The notes: a model not told the origin generated them from the letters alone. A stretch of DNA of 64,000 bases from Leadbetterella byssophila DSM 17132 (GCF_000166395.1 NC_014655.1:2852001-2916000), one strand, 5' to 3'; positions 8,426 through 18,872 are shown, counted from the stretch's first letter. Numbers and translations: made by a program.

Positions 8426-9341
8426 TTGCATATTTCCCTGCAATATATCCTACTATCAAGATCTGTAATGCATGGAATAACATCAAGGGTAAAAGAATCA
8501 AACCTACAGTAGGTGAACTTCCCCAAAATACCTTAGAAAATACGGTGCCATGAACCAAAGATTTCTTTGTCCCACAGAATAAAGCCGTGATCTTATCCTC
8601 CGTATTATACCCTAATTTCTCTGTTACAAAGTAAATTAATCCGTAGATGAGCCAAAATAGAGCCATCACCCAAACGGCTAATACCGCCATTTCTCCGTAG
8701 GGAATAGATTGAAAAACTCCATCTTCAAAAGAATGTACAAAGCTTTTATATATGACGGCTAAGATGACTGCTCTATCAAACTTACTAAAGAAAGAATTAT
8801 ACTGTTGAACATATTTGCCCAAGCATTTTTGGAAGAAAAACCCTAAACAAATAGGCAATAAGATCTCATACAGCAACTTTATATAGATCTCCGTAAAATC
8901 CCCTCCGGAAGAATGTAAGAAAATACTCATCCACAATGGGGTGATAAGTATCCCTATAAGTCCGGATAAGCTGGCATTAAAGATTCCTGCCGGTATATTC
9001 CCCTTCGCTAATGAAATCATCACTACAGATGAAGATACGGTAGAAGGTAATGCAGCTAAGAAGAATAAACCTAACCACAAATCCTGATTCGGAAAGAAGC
9101 GCTTAACGGCCAATACCACCAAAGGGAATACTAAAAAGGTGAAGGCTTGAATTAAAAAATGTAAGGATATATTTGATAACCCTGATTTTAATTTATCCTT
9201 ACTTAACTTCAAACCATAAAAGAAGAATACCAGTGATACCCCGGCACTGGTGATGGTTTCAAAAGGAAGTACATGAGCAGGCTCCGGAAAGAAATAAGCC
9301 AGACCTACTACACCCAAAAGGTAAAAGATAAAAGGGTCCAT
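8409..9341 (-). CDS. SBF-like (bile acid:sodium symporter superfamily, YfeH-type) membrane transporter
   Basis: A 310-aa protein with about nine to ten hydrophobic segments spread over its length, in the pattern of the SBF-like/YfeH branch of the BASS transporters. FFAALPSTVSSSVVM-like sequence near residue 105 (here FLAALPSTVSSSVVM) and GLIGILITPLWM are characteristic. I start at the ATG at 9339-9341; the frame extends to a TTG inside the accD terminator. The gene begins 4 nt beyond that terminator's T-run, so it needs read-through or its own promoter. The substrate is undefined. Confidence 0.85.
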   Translation of the reverse strand: MDPFIFYLLGVVGLAYFFPEPAHVLPFETITSAGVSLVFFFYGLKLSKDKLKSGLSNISLHFLIQAFTFLVFPLVVLAVKRFFPNQDLWLGLFFLAALPSTVSSSVVMISLAKGNIPAGIFNASLSGLIGILITPLWMSIFLHSSGGDFTEIYIKLLYEILLPICLGFFFQKCLGKYVQQYNSFFSKFDRAVILAVIYKSFVHSFEDGVFQSIPYGEMAVLAVWVMALFWLIYGLIYFVTEKLGYNTEDKITALFCGTKKSLVHGTVFSKVFWGSSPTVGLILLPLMLFHALQILIVGYIAGKYAKRNEA

Positions 9342-9344
9342 TTC

Positions 9345-9369
9345 AAAAAAAAAGCCCTTCAAGAGGGCT
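9345..9369 (-). terminator. accD terminator with the TGA stop in its loop
   Basis: On the minus strand AGCCCT and AGGGCT (6-bp stem) enclose CTTGA and are followed by nine T. The accD stop TGA (9359-9361) occupies the loop. The transporter ATG lies just past the T-run. Confidence 0.85.
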
Positions 9370-10210
9370 GCATCATTATCGTTACTACGGAAGAAAGCTT
9401 ATCCTTCAATTCCTTCCTGTCTACAATGAAATCCAAGAATCCGTGCTCCAATACAAACTCAGCGGTTTGGAAACCTTTAGGTAGATCTTTTCCTATGGTC
9501 TCTTTAATAACCCTAGGCCCTGCAAATCCGATTAAAGAACCCGGCTCCGCTATGTTCAAGTCACCTAACATGGCAAAAGAGGCCGTAACCCCACCAGTAG
9601 TAGGATCCGTTAATAAAGATATATAAGGAATCTTTGCTTCTTCTAATAAGGCTAACTTTGCTGAAGTCTTAGCCATCTGCATCAAAGAGAATCCGGCTTC
9701 CATCATCCTTGCCCCTCCTGATTTGGAGATCATTAAGAATGGAGTCTTTTTCTTCAAAGCATGATCTATACCTCTGGCTATCTTCTCTCCTACTACAGAA
9801 CCCATGGATCCCCCGATAAATCCGAAATCCATACAGGAAATAGTGAAGTCTACTCCGTTTATCTTTCCGTATGCAGTTCTACATGCATCCTTAAGCCCGG
9901 TTTTCTCCACCGTAGCTTTAATACGTGCAGGATAGGCCTTTGTGTCCACAAAGTTTAATGGGTCCCCGGAGATCATGTCCTTGTCTAACTCGGTATATTT
10001 ACCTTCATCAAACAAAAGATTAAAATAGGCTTCTGAACCTATCTTATCGTGATAATTACACTTGGGACATGTATATGCATTTTGCTGATGCTCACGCGTT
10101 TGAACCACATTCTTACACTCCGGACACTGATACCATAAACCATCTGGGGTTTCACGCTTTAGCTCAGTGGGAGTACTTATTCCTTTTTCTGTTCTTCTAA
10201 ACCACGACAT
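9359..10210 (-). CDS. accD: Acetyl-CoA carboxylase carboxyltransferase subunit beta
   Basis: A 283-aa AccD. It transfers CO2 from carboxybiotin to acetyl-CoA with AccA, making malonyl-CoA for fatty acid synthesis. [11 protein letters not shown] is the usual start, so the ATG at 10208-10210 is chosen over an upstream TTG. A four-Cys zinc ribbon is present (CPEC at about 31-34 and CPKC at about 50-53). The crotonase-fold core has [20 protein letters not shown] and [18 protein letters not shown], as expected. accA is not nearby. It is a single-gene unit with its own promoter element and terminator. Confidence 0.97.
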   Translation of the reverse strand: MSWFRRTEKGISTPTELKRETPDGLWYQCPECKNVVQTREHQQNAYTCPKCNYHDKIGSEAYFNLLFDEGKYTELDKDMISGDPLNFVDTKAYPARIKATVEKTGLKDACRTAYGKINGVDFTISCMDFGFIGGSMGSVVGEKIARGIDHALKKKTPFLMISKSGGARMMEAGFSLMQMAKTSAKLALLEEAKIPYISLLTDPTTGGVTASFAMLGDLNIAEPGSLIGFAGPRVIKETIGKDLPKGFQTAEFVLEHGFLDFIVDRKELKDKLSSVVTIMMQPS

Positions 10211-10234
10211 AACGTACGATAAGGTAATGGGGGA

Positions 10235-10242
10235 CAAATATA
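10235..10242 (-). promoter_or_regulatory. Candidate -7 element (TATATTTG) of accD
   Basis: CAAATATA on the plus strand reads TATATTTG on the minus strand, 24 nt upstream of the accD ATG. No convincing -33 element. The remaining spacer between accD and the aminopeptidase gene (10243-10467) shows no gene. Confidence 0.45.
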
Positions 10243-10467
10243 AAGCAAAAATCTACTACCTTATCCATTTTTCTTGAACAGATTCACTTTACCATTCTTA
10301 AATGGAGGTAAGATTTTCAGAATATAAGGGGGTGGAAAGCACAGTAAGTCAGAACCGCTTTTACACCTAAACGTAGTTTTCTCTTCTTCCATATATTAAT
10401 CCTACAATTTCTGAAAGATTTTTTTTTAAACTACTCAGCGCACGAAGTTTGACTTCTAGAGCACTTC

Positions 10468-10494
10468 AATAAAACAGGGTGACTATGCACCCTG
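10468..10494 (-). terminator. Aminopeptidase terminator with the TAG stop in its loop
   Basis: On the minus strand CAGGGTG and CACCCTG (7 bp) enclose CATAGT and are followed by TTTTATT. The stop codon TAG of the aminopeptidase gene is in the loop. Confidence 0.8.
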
Positions 10495-11832
10495 ACTTTC
10501 TAAATACTCTACTAATAATCTCACCCCGAATCCGGTGGCTGATTTCATGCTGCCAAATTCTGAATCCATAAAAGCCGTCCCGGCTATATCCAAATGCGCC
10601 CAGGCTTGATGTTCACGAATGAATTCCTGCAAGAACTTACCCGCATTAATGGCTCCACCAATAGGTGATCCCGCCAAATTCTTAAGATCCGCTATATCCG
10701 ACTTCAAGGCGTCTTTATACTCGTCCCAATGCGGCATTCTCCATACCTTCTCCCCTGTCTTTAATCCTGCATGGAAAAGACTCTGTGCTAATTCATCATT
10801 CGGACTGATCAAGGCCGCTGCTTTATAACCTAAGGCCATTATAGCGTTACCCGTTAGCGTTGCTAAATCTATCAGAACATCTGTATGATACTTATCCGTA
10901 ATGTAACTTAATGCATCAGCTAATATCAATCTACCCTCAGCATCCGTATTGATCACCTCAATAGTCTTCCCAGAATAGGAAGAAATAACATCTCCAGGCT
11001 TGATAGCATAACTATCAATACAGTTTTCCGTGATAGGAATAGCCCCAATCAAGTTTATTTTCAATCCTAATCGGGCAGCCACTTCCAGGGTTCCGGCCAC
11101 AGCTGCAGCACCGCCCATATCAGACTTCATGTAATTCATGTTATCTCCCGGCTTCAGAGATACACCTCCGGTGTCAAAAGTTACCCCCTTACCCACTAAT
11201 CCTACGGTTTTTGTGGCTTCAGGATGGGTATATTTTAATACACAAAAGACAGGAGGGTTTTCCCTACTTCCCCTACCTACTCCTAGAAGCGCATGCATTC
11301 CTAAGTTTTCGCAAGCAGTCTTATCAAAGACTTCCACTTGAAAGCCATTCTCCTCCCCTGAAGCCTTGATCCATTCCGCTAATTTCTGAGGCGTCTTATG
11401 ATTTCCCGGAGCATCTCCCCAGCGCATTATGCGTTTGATAGCGCGAGCGAAATGCTGACCTCTTTCTACATCAGAAGCATCTGCTTCAAATTCAATGGAT
11501 GGGAATTCCGACTGCTCTCCCTTTAAGTACCCAATGGAATAATCGCTCAAATAAGCACCTTGAACTATATCTGACAGATACTCTTGCCCTCCTAAAAACT
11601 TAATCTTAACGCCAGTGGACAGATTTTCCTTTTGCTTGAAAATAAAACTTCTTACCGTTTGAATTACCTCCAAATGATGCTTGGGATCTCCTAAACCTAA
11701 AAAATAATGACGATTTGCCTCTCCATCTATAAAAAAGGCCACCTCTCCTGTCTTTCCCTTAAATCCTTCCAGATAAGGAGAGTCAAAAGAGCTCAAAGAA
11801 GTAGTATTAAATACAGGATATAAATAATTCAT
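10483..11832 (-). CDS. M17 family leucyl aminopeptidase
   Basis: A 449-aa cytosolic metallo-exopeptidase removing N-terminal residues with two divalent metals. The M17 signature NTDAEGRLILADAL is present near residue 300, and the metal/substrate loop GKGVTFDTGGVSLKPG and KSDMGGAAAV near 230-255. The N-terminal macro-like domain is shorter and divergent, as in other Bacteroidota members. The ATG at 11830-11832 is preferred; a longer frame would enter the HNH gene. A TATATTTG element lies 19 nt upstream, between the two genes. Confidence 0.93.
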   Translation of the reverse strand: MNYLYPVFNTTSLSSFDSPYLEGFKGKTGEVAFFIDGEANRHYFLGLGDPKHHLEVIQTVRSFIFKQKENLSTGVKIKFLGGQEYLSDIVQGAYLSDYSIGYLKGEQSEFPSIEFEADASDVERGQHFARAIKRIMRWGDAPGNHKTPQKLAEWIKASGEENGFQVEVFDKTACENLGMHALLGVGRGSRENPPVFCVLKYTHPEATKTVGLVGKGVTFDTGGVSLKPGDNMNYMKSDMGGAAAVAGTLEVAARLGLKINLIGAIPITENCIDSYAIKPGDVISSYSGKTIEVINTDAEGRLILADALSYITDKYHTDVLIDLATLTGNAIMALGYKAAALISPNDELAQSLFHAGLKTGEKVWRMPHWDEYKDALKSDIADLKNLAGSPIGGAINAGKFLQEFIREHQAWAHLDIAGTAFMDSEFGSMKSATGFGVRLLVEYLESQGA

Positions 11833-11851
11833 GCAGTGAAAAGTTGAAAGC

Positions 11852-11859
11852 CAAATATA
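11852..11859 (-). promoter_or_regulatory. Candidate -7 element (TATATTTG) of the aminopeptidase gene
   Basis: CAAATATA on the plus strand (TATATTTG on the minus strand) sits in the 32-nt gap between the HNH stop and the aminopeptidase ATG. The aminopeptidase may therefore have a promoter of its own besides read-through. Confidence 0.4.
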
Positions 11860-11864
11860 CGCTT

Positions 11865-12368
11865 TTACCTCCACCTATTTAAATACGGCAACCAGGTACT
11901 TTCCACATTTCCTGAATAATCCCGAACAAACATCACAAAGGTAGGTCGAAAAGGTTTTTGACGAAGTTTCATCCCTATCTCCTCCGGTAAAGAGTCCCCC
12001 TTCTTTGAATTGCAATGTTTACAAGCAGCCACTAAATTATCCCAAGTGGTTTTACCTCCCCGGGACTTTGGTAAAACATGATCTAAAGTCAAATCTCTGT
12101 TTGAACCGCAGTACTGACACTGATGGTGATCCCTTTTGAAGATATTATGCCGGTTTAAAATGATCCTTTTGTAAGGAACCTGCACATAAGCATGTAAGCG
12201 AATAATGGTAGGTAATGCATACGAAGAGGTCACCGTCCTGAGATGTTCAGAATCAGATTCTGCCACCATCTCAGCCTTATTTAGATAAACCAATAAAAAT
12301 GCCTTAGGAACAGTACATACGCTTAAAGCACTGTAGTCGGCATTAAGTACTAACACTTGCCGCCCCAT
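11865..12368 (-). CDS. HNH endonuclease domain protein
   Basis: A 167-aa protein. MGRQVLVLNADYSALSV is the typical start of a widespread stand-alone bacterial HNH family, so the ATG at 12366-12368 is used. The HNH/McrA-type core is at about 80-135: CQYCG, LTLDHVLPKSRGG (the DH pair and the K/SRGG turn), NLVAACKHCNSKKG. Four Cys (two CxxC) should bind a structural zinc, and the His/Asn a catalytic metal. Its in vivo target is unknown. It is not intron-borne: it is a free-standing gene just upstream of the aminopeptidase gene on the same strand. Confidence 0.9.
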   Translation of the reverse strand: MGRQVLVLNADYSALSVCTVPKAFLLVYLNKAEMVAESDSEHLRTVTSSYALPTIIRLHAYVQVPYKRIILNRHNIFKRDHHQCQYCGSNRDLTLDHVLPKSRGGKTTWDNLVAACKHCNSKKGDSLPEEIGMKLRQKPFRPTFVMFVRDYSGNVESTWLPYLNRWR

Positions 12369-12551
12369 GAATACACATATATTTCTCTCTAAATTATGAT
12401 TTTTTTTTGACAAAACCTAAAGAACAGAGCGATTTAACAAAATATTAAAATTCTGAATAACAGACATATACAACCTTATGCTCGGATTCCGTTGTATTTC
12501 CTGCTTTCAGAAAACTTTCAAAAGCACTTAAAAGAATTTCATGATTAGTTG

Positions 12552-12559
12552 TATTTTTG
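12552..12559 (+). promoter_or_regulatory. Candidate -7 element (TATTTTTG) of the GHMP kinase gene
   Basis: TATTTTTG fits TAnnTTTG and lies 25 nt upstream of the ATG at 12585. The region 12369-12551 between the divergent HNH and kinase genes shows no other feature. Confidence 0.4.
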
Positions 12560-12584
12560 ACCCCTTAAAACCATTCGGTACTAT

Positions 12585-13652
12585 ATGCATATTTCAACAC
12601 CCGGCAGGATCTGCCTTTTTGGTGAGCATCAAGATTATTTGGGACTTCCTGTGATAGCGGCAGCCATTTCCAGAAGAATCCACGTAACAGGAGAAGCCAG
12701 ACCTGACCAAAAAATCCACATACACATGCCGGACATACAGTCCGAAGAAGTCTTTTATCTAGAACCAGAATTAAAGTACACCCGTGCAAGGGATTATTTC
12801 AAATCCGCGATCAACGTCCTGAAAAGAGACGGATACGAGTTTGAAAATGGCTTTGATGTACATGTGCACGGAAATATTCCTATCAACTCCGGAACTTCTA
12901 GTTCTTCCGCCTTACTTGTGTCATGGATCCATTTCCTAACCCAAACGGCTTCCAAGAAACCAAAGGCAACTGTAACCCAATTTGAAATAGGTAAATATGC
13001 AGTAGCAGCTGAGGTCCTGGAGTTCGGTGAACCGGGAGGGATGATGGACCAGTTTTCCACTGCCTTAGGAAATATCATGTACCTGGAGAGTCTGCCTACT
13101 CCCCAAGCTTTCTCTTATCCCGTAAAACTAGGTACTTTCGTCTTAGGTGACTCTTTGGAACCAAAAGATACTTTGGGCATATTAAAACATGTGAAATTTG
13201 GGATGCTGGATATCATTGATATCCTAAAACAAAAAGATTCTTCTTTTGAACTTGCAGAATTCCCAGCCACCGAAGTGGAATCCTTTAAAGAGTATCTAAG
13301 TCCGGAACAATTCAAACTGCTTCAAGGCAATCTCTCTGATAGGGATATCCTAAGAGAAGCTTTAACCATGTTTAGAAATAATTCCATTGATCAACATAGA
13401 ATAGGAGAACTGCTAAATATTCATCAGGACAGCTTGAGGGATGCCAAAAAGGTTTCCACTCCAAAAATCAATAGAATGGTGGATGCTGCCCTGAAAGCAG
13501 GTGCTCTAGGAGCGAAAATCAACGGTTCAGGTGGCGGCGGATGCATGTTTGCCTATGCACCTAATGATCCTGAAGCTGTAGCTGCAGCCATAGAAAAAGA
13601 AGGTGGAAAACCGTATATCATTGAAGTAGATGAAGGAACCCGGGTACATTAA
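12585..13652 (+). CDS. GHMP kinase family protein (galactokinase/mevalonate kinase-like)
   Basis: A 355-aa sugar- or isoprenoid-type kinase of the GHMP superfamily. All three signatures are visible: GRICLFGEHQDY near residue 7 (galactokinase-like motif 1), the ATP-loop PINSGTSSSSAL at about 98-110, and GAKINGSGGGGCMFAYAP near 310. FGEPGGMMDQFSTALG fits the catalytic-Asp region. Which sugar or alcohol is phosphorylated cannot be decided from the sequence; galactokinase-like is more likely from motif 1. No pathway genes flank it. Its stop overlaps that of the convergent mscS gene by 3-4 bp. Confidence 0.85.
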   Translation: MHISTPGRICLFGEHQDYLGLPVIAAAISRRIHVTGEARPDQKIHIHMPDIQSEEVFYLEPELKYTRARDYFKSAINVLKRDGYEFENGFDVHVHGNIPINSGTSSSSALLVSWIHFLTQTASKKPKATVTQFEIGKYAVAAEVLEFGEPGGMMDQFSTALGNIMYLESLPTPQAFSYPVKLGTFVLGDSLEPKDTLGILKHVKFGMLDIIDILKQKDSSFELAEFPATEVESFKEYLSPEQFKLLQGNLSDRDILREALTMFRNNSIDQHRIGELLNIHQDSLRDAKKVSTPKINRMVDAALKAGALGAKINGSGGGGCMFAYAPNDPEAVAAAIEKEGGKPYIIEVDEGTRVH

Positions 13653-13661
13653 TTCCGGGTT
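13637..13661. terminator. Stem-loop over the two convergent stop codons (GHMP kinase / MscS)
   Basis: AACCCGG (13637-13643) and CCGGGTT (13655-13661) form a 7-bp stem. The 11-nt loop holds both stop codons. No strong T-run follows immediately on either strand, so terminator function is uncertain. Confidence 0.45.
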
Positions 13662-14425
13662 TCACAAATTCTTCTTTTTACTTCTTCATTTAAATAGTCT
13701 TCTACTGCTCCTGTGTCAGATGGTGAACACCACACCTTCACCGTGTAAATGGTCATCACCCAATCTTCAGCATTTACAGAGATATGTGGTTCTGGTTGTA
13801 AATGAATCTTTGAAAAACCTTTACACGCATCTAAAATCTGGCTTTTGATCCATTCAGTATCCTTCTGGCGTGGAACCTTAAAACTTAATTCTACCCTCAA
13901 CTCTCCATTACCGGAAATATTCGTAATTGGATTTGAAGTGATGGAACTGTTGGGAATGATAATTCTCCGGTTCTCTTTGGTCTGCAAAACCGTATTGAAT
14001 ATTAATATCTCTCTCACTACTCCGGTAAAACCACTGATGATCACACTATCTCCTATCTTGTAAGGTTTAAAAGCCAAAATCATTACCCCACTGGCAAAAT
14101 TGGAAAGATTCCCTTGCAAAGCCAAACCTACTGCTAATCCCGCCCCACCTAATAAGGCTATAAAGGAAGTAGTCTCTATACCAAACTTGGCGGCAGCACT
14201 TAATACCACCATCACTTTGATCAAGATGGATACTAAGGAAACCACAAAAGGAACAATGGAAGATTCAGGAACCCTACGCGTAAGCACTTTCCTCAAACCG
14301 CTACTGATTCTGTTGGCCAACCAAAAGCCAATGATTAAGGTAACTATGGCTATAGCCAACTTATGTCCATACTTGATCATCAGCCCTTTAAACATTTCTA
14401 AAAGACTATCCAGATTATAATTCAT
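13649..14425 (-). CDS. Small-conductance mechanosensitive ion channel (MscS family)
   Basis: A 258-aa MscS-type channel that releases osmolytes on hypo-osmotic shock. Three hydrophobic helices are at about 20-40, 58-80 and 85-115. TM3 has the Gly/Ala-rich pore pattern GGAGLAVGLALQGNLSNFASG, split here by its register, then the beta domain (FKPYKIGDSVIISGFTGVV; IIIPNSSITSNPITN) and a C-terminal alpha/beta domain. Length is normal for the minimal MscS. The ATG is at 14423-14425, with no TAnnTTTG match upstream. It is convergent with the GHMP kinase gene. Confidence 0.93.
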   Translation of the reverse strand: MNYNLDSLLEMFKGLMIKYGHKLAIAIVTLIIGFWLANRISSGLRKVLTRRVPESSIVPFVVSLVSILIKVMVVLSAAAKFGIETTSFIALLGGAGLAVGLALQGNLSNFASGVMILAFKPYKIGDSVIISGFTGVVREILIFNTVLQTKENRRIIIPNSSITSNPITNISGNGELRVELSFKVPRQKDTEWIKSQILDACKGFSKIHLQPEPHISVNAEDWVMTIYTVKVWCSPSDTGAVEDYLNEEVKRRICETRN

Positions 14426-14542
14426 GACAAAATTTTGGGTTTAAAAACTGCAAAAGTCCACAAAAACTCAGCTTTTGGCTAAAGATTTGGGGAAAATTCT
14501 AATAATTAGGGCTTTAGTGCTAAAAATGTTCAGAAATAGCTT

Positions 14543-14550
14543 TATCTTTG
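14543..14550 (+). promoter_or_regulatory. Candidate -7 element (TATCTTTG) of rpsA
   Basis: TATCTTTG matches TAnnTTTG and lies 82 nt upstream of the rpsA ATG, giving a leader of roughly 75 nt that contains the hairpin at 14591-14613. No clear -33 element. Confidence 0.45.
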
Positions 14551-14590
14551 CACTCCTTTTTAAGGAACGATTTTGTATAACATTAAATTT

Positions 14591-14613
14591 CAGTAGTATA
14601 GCTCGGACTACTG
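14591..14613 (+). promoter_or_regulatory. Hairpin in the rpsA mRNA leader
   Basis: CAGTAGT and ACTACTG form a perfect 7-bp stem with the 9-nt loop ATAGCTCGG, ending 19 nt before the rpsA start codon. S1 synthesis is autoregulated in other bacteria, so this may be an S1-responsive element. That role is inferred. Confidence 0.45.
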
Positions 14614-14632
14614 ATGTATTTAGAGCTTTTTT

Positions 14633-16447
14633 ATGGCAAATCAACAATTCCCAGCATTTGATTGGGACAAAGTAACCAAGAAAGGTATTGGTGGTGGTTA
14701 TTCTGCAACCGAAAAAGCAGAGTTAGAAAAATTGTACGGAGAAACTTTCTCCCCAATTGAAGAAAAAGATGTAGTAGAAGCTCTTGTGGTAGGTGTTACT
14801 GACCGCGAAGTTCTTTTGAACATCGGATTCAAATCAGACGGTATCGTATCTCGTTCTGAATTCCGTGACCTACCGGATCTTAAAGTAGGTGACAAAGTAG
14901 AAGTATTCATCGAAAAGCAAGAAGATGCATTAGGTCAACTAGTGATCTCTCGTAAAAAAGCTAGAATCCTTACTGCTTGGTCTAAAATTGAAAAGGCGTT
15001 GGAAACAGACATCATCGTGGACGCTCTTATCAAACGTCGTACGAAAGGTGGTCTTATCGTAGATATTTACGGTATTGAAGCTTTCCTTCCTGGTTCACAA
15101 ATTGACGTTAAACCTATCAGAGACTTCGATGTATTCGTAGGCAAACGTATGGAAGTGAAAGTGGTGAAAATCAACCACACTAATGACAACGTGGTAGTTT
15201 CTCACAAAGTATTGATCGAGAAAGATCTTGAATCACAAAGACAACAGATTCTTACTAACCTTGAAAAAGGTCAAGTATTGGAAGGTGTGGTTAAAAACAT
15301 CACTAACTTCGGTGTATTCATCGACTTGGGTGGTGTGGATGGTCTCCTTCACATTACAGATATCTCTTGGGGTCGTGTTAATCATCCAAACGAAGTACTT
15401 AACCTTGATGACAAAATCAAAGTGGTGGTACTTGACTTTGATGATGAGAAGAAACGTATCTCTCTAGGTATGAAACAATTGGAAGCTCACCCTTGGGATT
15501 CCTTAGCTCAAAACCTTGAAGTAGGTTCTAAAGTAAGCGGTAAAATCGTGAACATCGCTGATTACGGTGCTTTCCTAGAATTGAAACCAGGTGTGGAAGG
15601 TTTGATCCACGTTTCTGAAATGTCTTGGTCTCAACACTTGAGAAACCCATCTGATTTCTTACAAATCGGTGACGAAATCTCTGCAGTGGTATTGACTCTA
15701 GACAAAGAAGAAAGAAAAATGTCTTTGGGTATTAAACAATTGACTGAAGATCCATGGACTAAACAAGATCTATTAGCTAAATACGCTATCGGAACGAAAC
15801 ATACAGGTACTGTAAGAAACCTTACTAACTTCGGTCTATTCTTAGAACTTGAAGAAGGTATTGACGGTCTAGTACACGTTTCTGACCTTTCTTGGACGAA
15901 GAAAATCAAGCATCCTTCTGATTTCGTGAAAATCGGAGATACGCTTGAAGTTGTAGTTCTTGAATTGGATGTTGAAAACAGAAGATTAGCGCTTAGCCAC
16001 AAACACATCGAAGAAAACCCTTGGGATACTTTCGAATCTGTGTTTGAAGTAGGTTCTGTACATGACGCAAGCATCATCTCTAAATCTGATAAAACTGTAG
16101 TTCTTGAACTTCCTTACGGAATCGAAGGTACAGTTGCCCTTAAAGGCATCAACAAAGAAGATGGTACTGTAGCTGAAGTAGGTGAGAAATTGAAATTCGA
16201 GGTTATCGAGTTCAATAAAGACGAAAAGAAAATCGTTCTTTCTCACTCTAAAACTTGGGAAGCTCCTTCTGAAGAGCCAGCTGAGAAGAAAAAATCTTCT
16301 GCTAAAGCTGACAAAGTAAAACTTCCTGAAGCAGAAAAATCAACTCTTGGTGATATCTCAGCACTTGCTGCTTTGAAAGACCAATTGGTAAACGAGGAAG
16401 CTGCATCTAAGAAGAAAGCTACAAAGAAGAAATCTGACGAAGAATAA
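14633..16447 (+). CDS. rpsA: 30S ribosomal protein S1
   Basis: A 604-aa S1 that binds mRNA at the small subunit. Six S1/OB repeats can be followed, beginning near VVEALVVGVTDREVLL, IIVDALIKRRTKGGL, VLEGVVKNITNFGVF, KVSGKIVNIADYGAF, KHTGTVRNLTNFGLF and VHDASIISKSDKTVV. The middle three are the most canonical (GLLHITDISW-type ends). The C-terminal 60 residues are a Lys/Ala/Glu-rich tail. Third positions look strongly biased (runs of GGT, CTT, AAA), suggesting high expression. The ATG is preceded by an A/T-rich leader with a hairpin and no Shine-Dalgarno. Confidence 0.97.
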   Translation: MANQQFPAFDWDKVTKKGIGGGYSATEKAELEKLYGETFSPIEEKDVVEALVVGVTDREVLLNIGFKSDGIVSRSEFRDLPDLKVGDKVEVFIEKQEDALGQLVISRKKARILTAWSKIEKALETDIIVDALIKRRTKGGLIVDIYGIEAFLPGSQIDVKPIRDFDVFVGKRMEVKVVKINHTNDNVVVSHKVLIEKDLESQRQQILTNLEKGQVLEGVVKNITNFGVFIDLGGVDGLLHITDISWGRVNHPNEVLNLDDKIKVVVLDFDDEKKRISLGMKQLEAHPWDSLAQNLEVGSKVSGKIVNIADYGAFLELKPGVEGLIHVSEMSWSQHLRNPSDFLQIGDEISAVVLTLDKEERKMSLGIKQLTEDPWTKQDLLAKYAIGTKHTGTVRNLTNFGLFLELEEGIDGLVHVSDLSWTKKIKHPSDFVKIGDTLEVVVLELDVENRRLALSHKHIEENPWDTFESVFEVGSVHDASIISKSDKTVVLELPYGIEGTVALKGINKEDGTVAEVGEKLKFEVIEFNKDEKKIVLSHSKTWEAPSEEPAEKKKSSAKADKVKLPEAEKSTLGDISALAALKDQLVNEEAASKKKATKKKSDEE

Positions 16448-16454
16448 TCTAGTT

Positions 16455-16578
16455 GTTAGGGCGTAGTTAGGGCGTATTGCAATACGCCCTAACTTTTTAG
16501 CCCATCTCTGCAGCTTATTGTGGCGTATTACAATACACCACAACAAAAAGGGGACGTATCACGATACGCCCCCTTTTT
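16455..16578. repeat. Cluster of three related palindromes (core GGCGTATyrcrATACGCC)
   Basis: Three inverted repeats share one core. (1) 16465-16494 is a perfect 30-bp palindrome centred on GGGCGTATTGCAATACGCCC, followed by TTTTT. (2) 16518-16543 is centred on GGCGTATTACAATACACC with one internal mismatch. (3) 16545-16578 is centred on GACGTATCACGATACGCC, flanked by AAAAAGGGG and CCCCTTTTT. The first arm GTTAGGGCGTA also occurs as a direct duplicate at 16455-16465. The cluster fills the space between the convergent rpsA and ABC-F genes. It resembles a REP-type family rather than a single terminator. Confidence 0.8.
16545..16578. terminator. Bidirectional terminator between rpsA and the ABC-F gene
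   Basis: The third palindrome has a stem of about 16 bp with one mismatch, a 2-nt apex and A-run/T-run flanks on both sides, so it can terminate transcription from either direction. The first palindrome (16465-16494 plus TTTTT) can serve rpsA as well. Confidence 0.75.
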
Positions 16579-16598
16579 GATTCATATATTCTTTCTTT

Positions 16599-18218
<1,620 letters not shown>

Positions 18219-18241
18219 CTATGTATAAATAAATTGAAATG

Positions 18242-18249
18242 CAAAGTTA
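18242..18249 (-). promoter_or_regulatory. Candidate -7 element (TAACTTTG) of the ABC-F gene
   Basis: CAAAGTTA on the plus strand reads TAACTTTG on the minus strand, 26 nt upstream of the ABC-F ATG at 18215. No clear -33 element. Confidence 0.45.
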
Positions 18250-18872
18250 CGCATTTTTAAGGGGTTTTCAGTATAAAATCTCCTCTATAGTACTCGCCTT
18301 CATTAAGGTAGACAAACAGCACTCCACTTGTATCTTAATCCTTTCATAGACTTATCATTTTACATTAAAATTTGTAAGGTCCATTGAGTCTTGAAGTTTA
18401 CTATAGCATGATTCTGTCTATACTACCACAGCTAAACCACCCTAAGTTCATATGTTCACCCTTTTATTCCTCCTACTTTTCTCCTAACCACCCACTTTAA
18501 AGTGCAAGCATGGAACTTCAGAATTACTTACCATTCACAATGAACCGTCCTTTAAATCCATCACTTGTGCCAGTTCATTATCTTTTGCCTTAATCAAATC
18601 AACCGCTTCAATCCTCCACATTGCCCTTCAATCCTAATAAAAGTTCCATCTATCTTCTTTAAAAGTTTATCGTCCAAGTAGTTCGTCTACATTATATGTA
18701 GTTCTAGCGCAATCACATTAAGGTTATGGAGAAGTATCTCTATGTAAGGCTTTATTGTTGTTTAAATTACCATCACAACAACCAATTTATAATAGTAACA
18801 TTCCTGAATACCAGTACTTTATTTACTCCGTGATTTATTCTAAGGATTCTTAGTCCTATATTGTACTTTTTT
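18250..18872. other. Long non-coding, apparently decayed stretch
   Basis: About 620 bp without an intact gene between the ABC-F promoter and the next promoter. On the minus strand, roughly 18535-18675, two coding-like fragments can be read in different frames (DDKLLKKIDGTFIRIEGQ, then RIEAVDLIKAKDNELAQ followed by VMDLKDGSL and a stop). This suggests a frameshifted gene remnant. I cannot assign its family. Elsewhere it is AT-rich with stops in every frame. Confidence 0.4.

Noticed and set aside
11865-12368. HNH protein as a homing endonuclease or part of the intron
   Set aside because: It is a stand-alone gene far from either intron, with the typical start of a chromosomal HNH family and no interrupted host gene.
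16455-16578. Possible mini CRISPR array
   Set aside because: The repeats are palindromic variants of different length with no regular spacers, and no cas genes are present.
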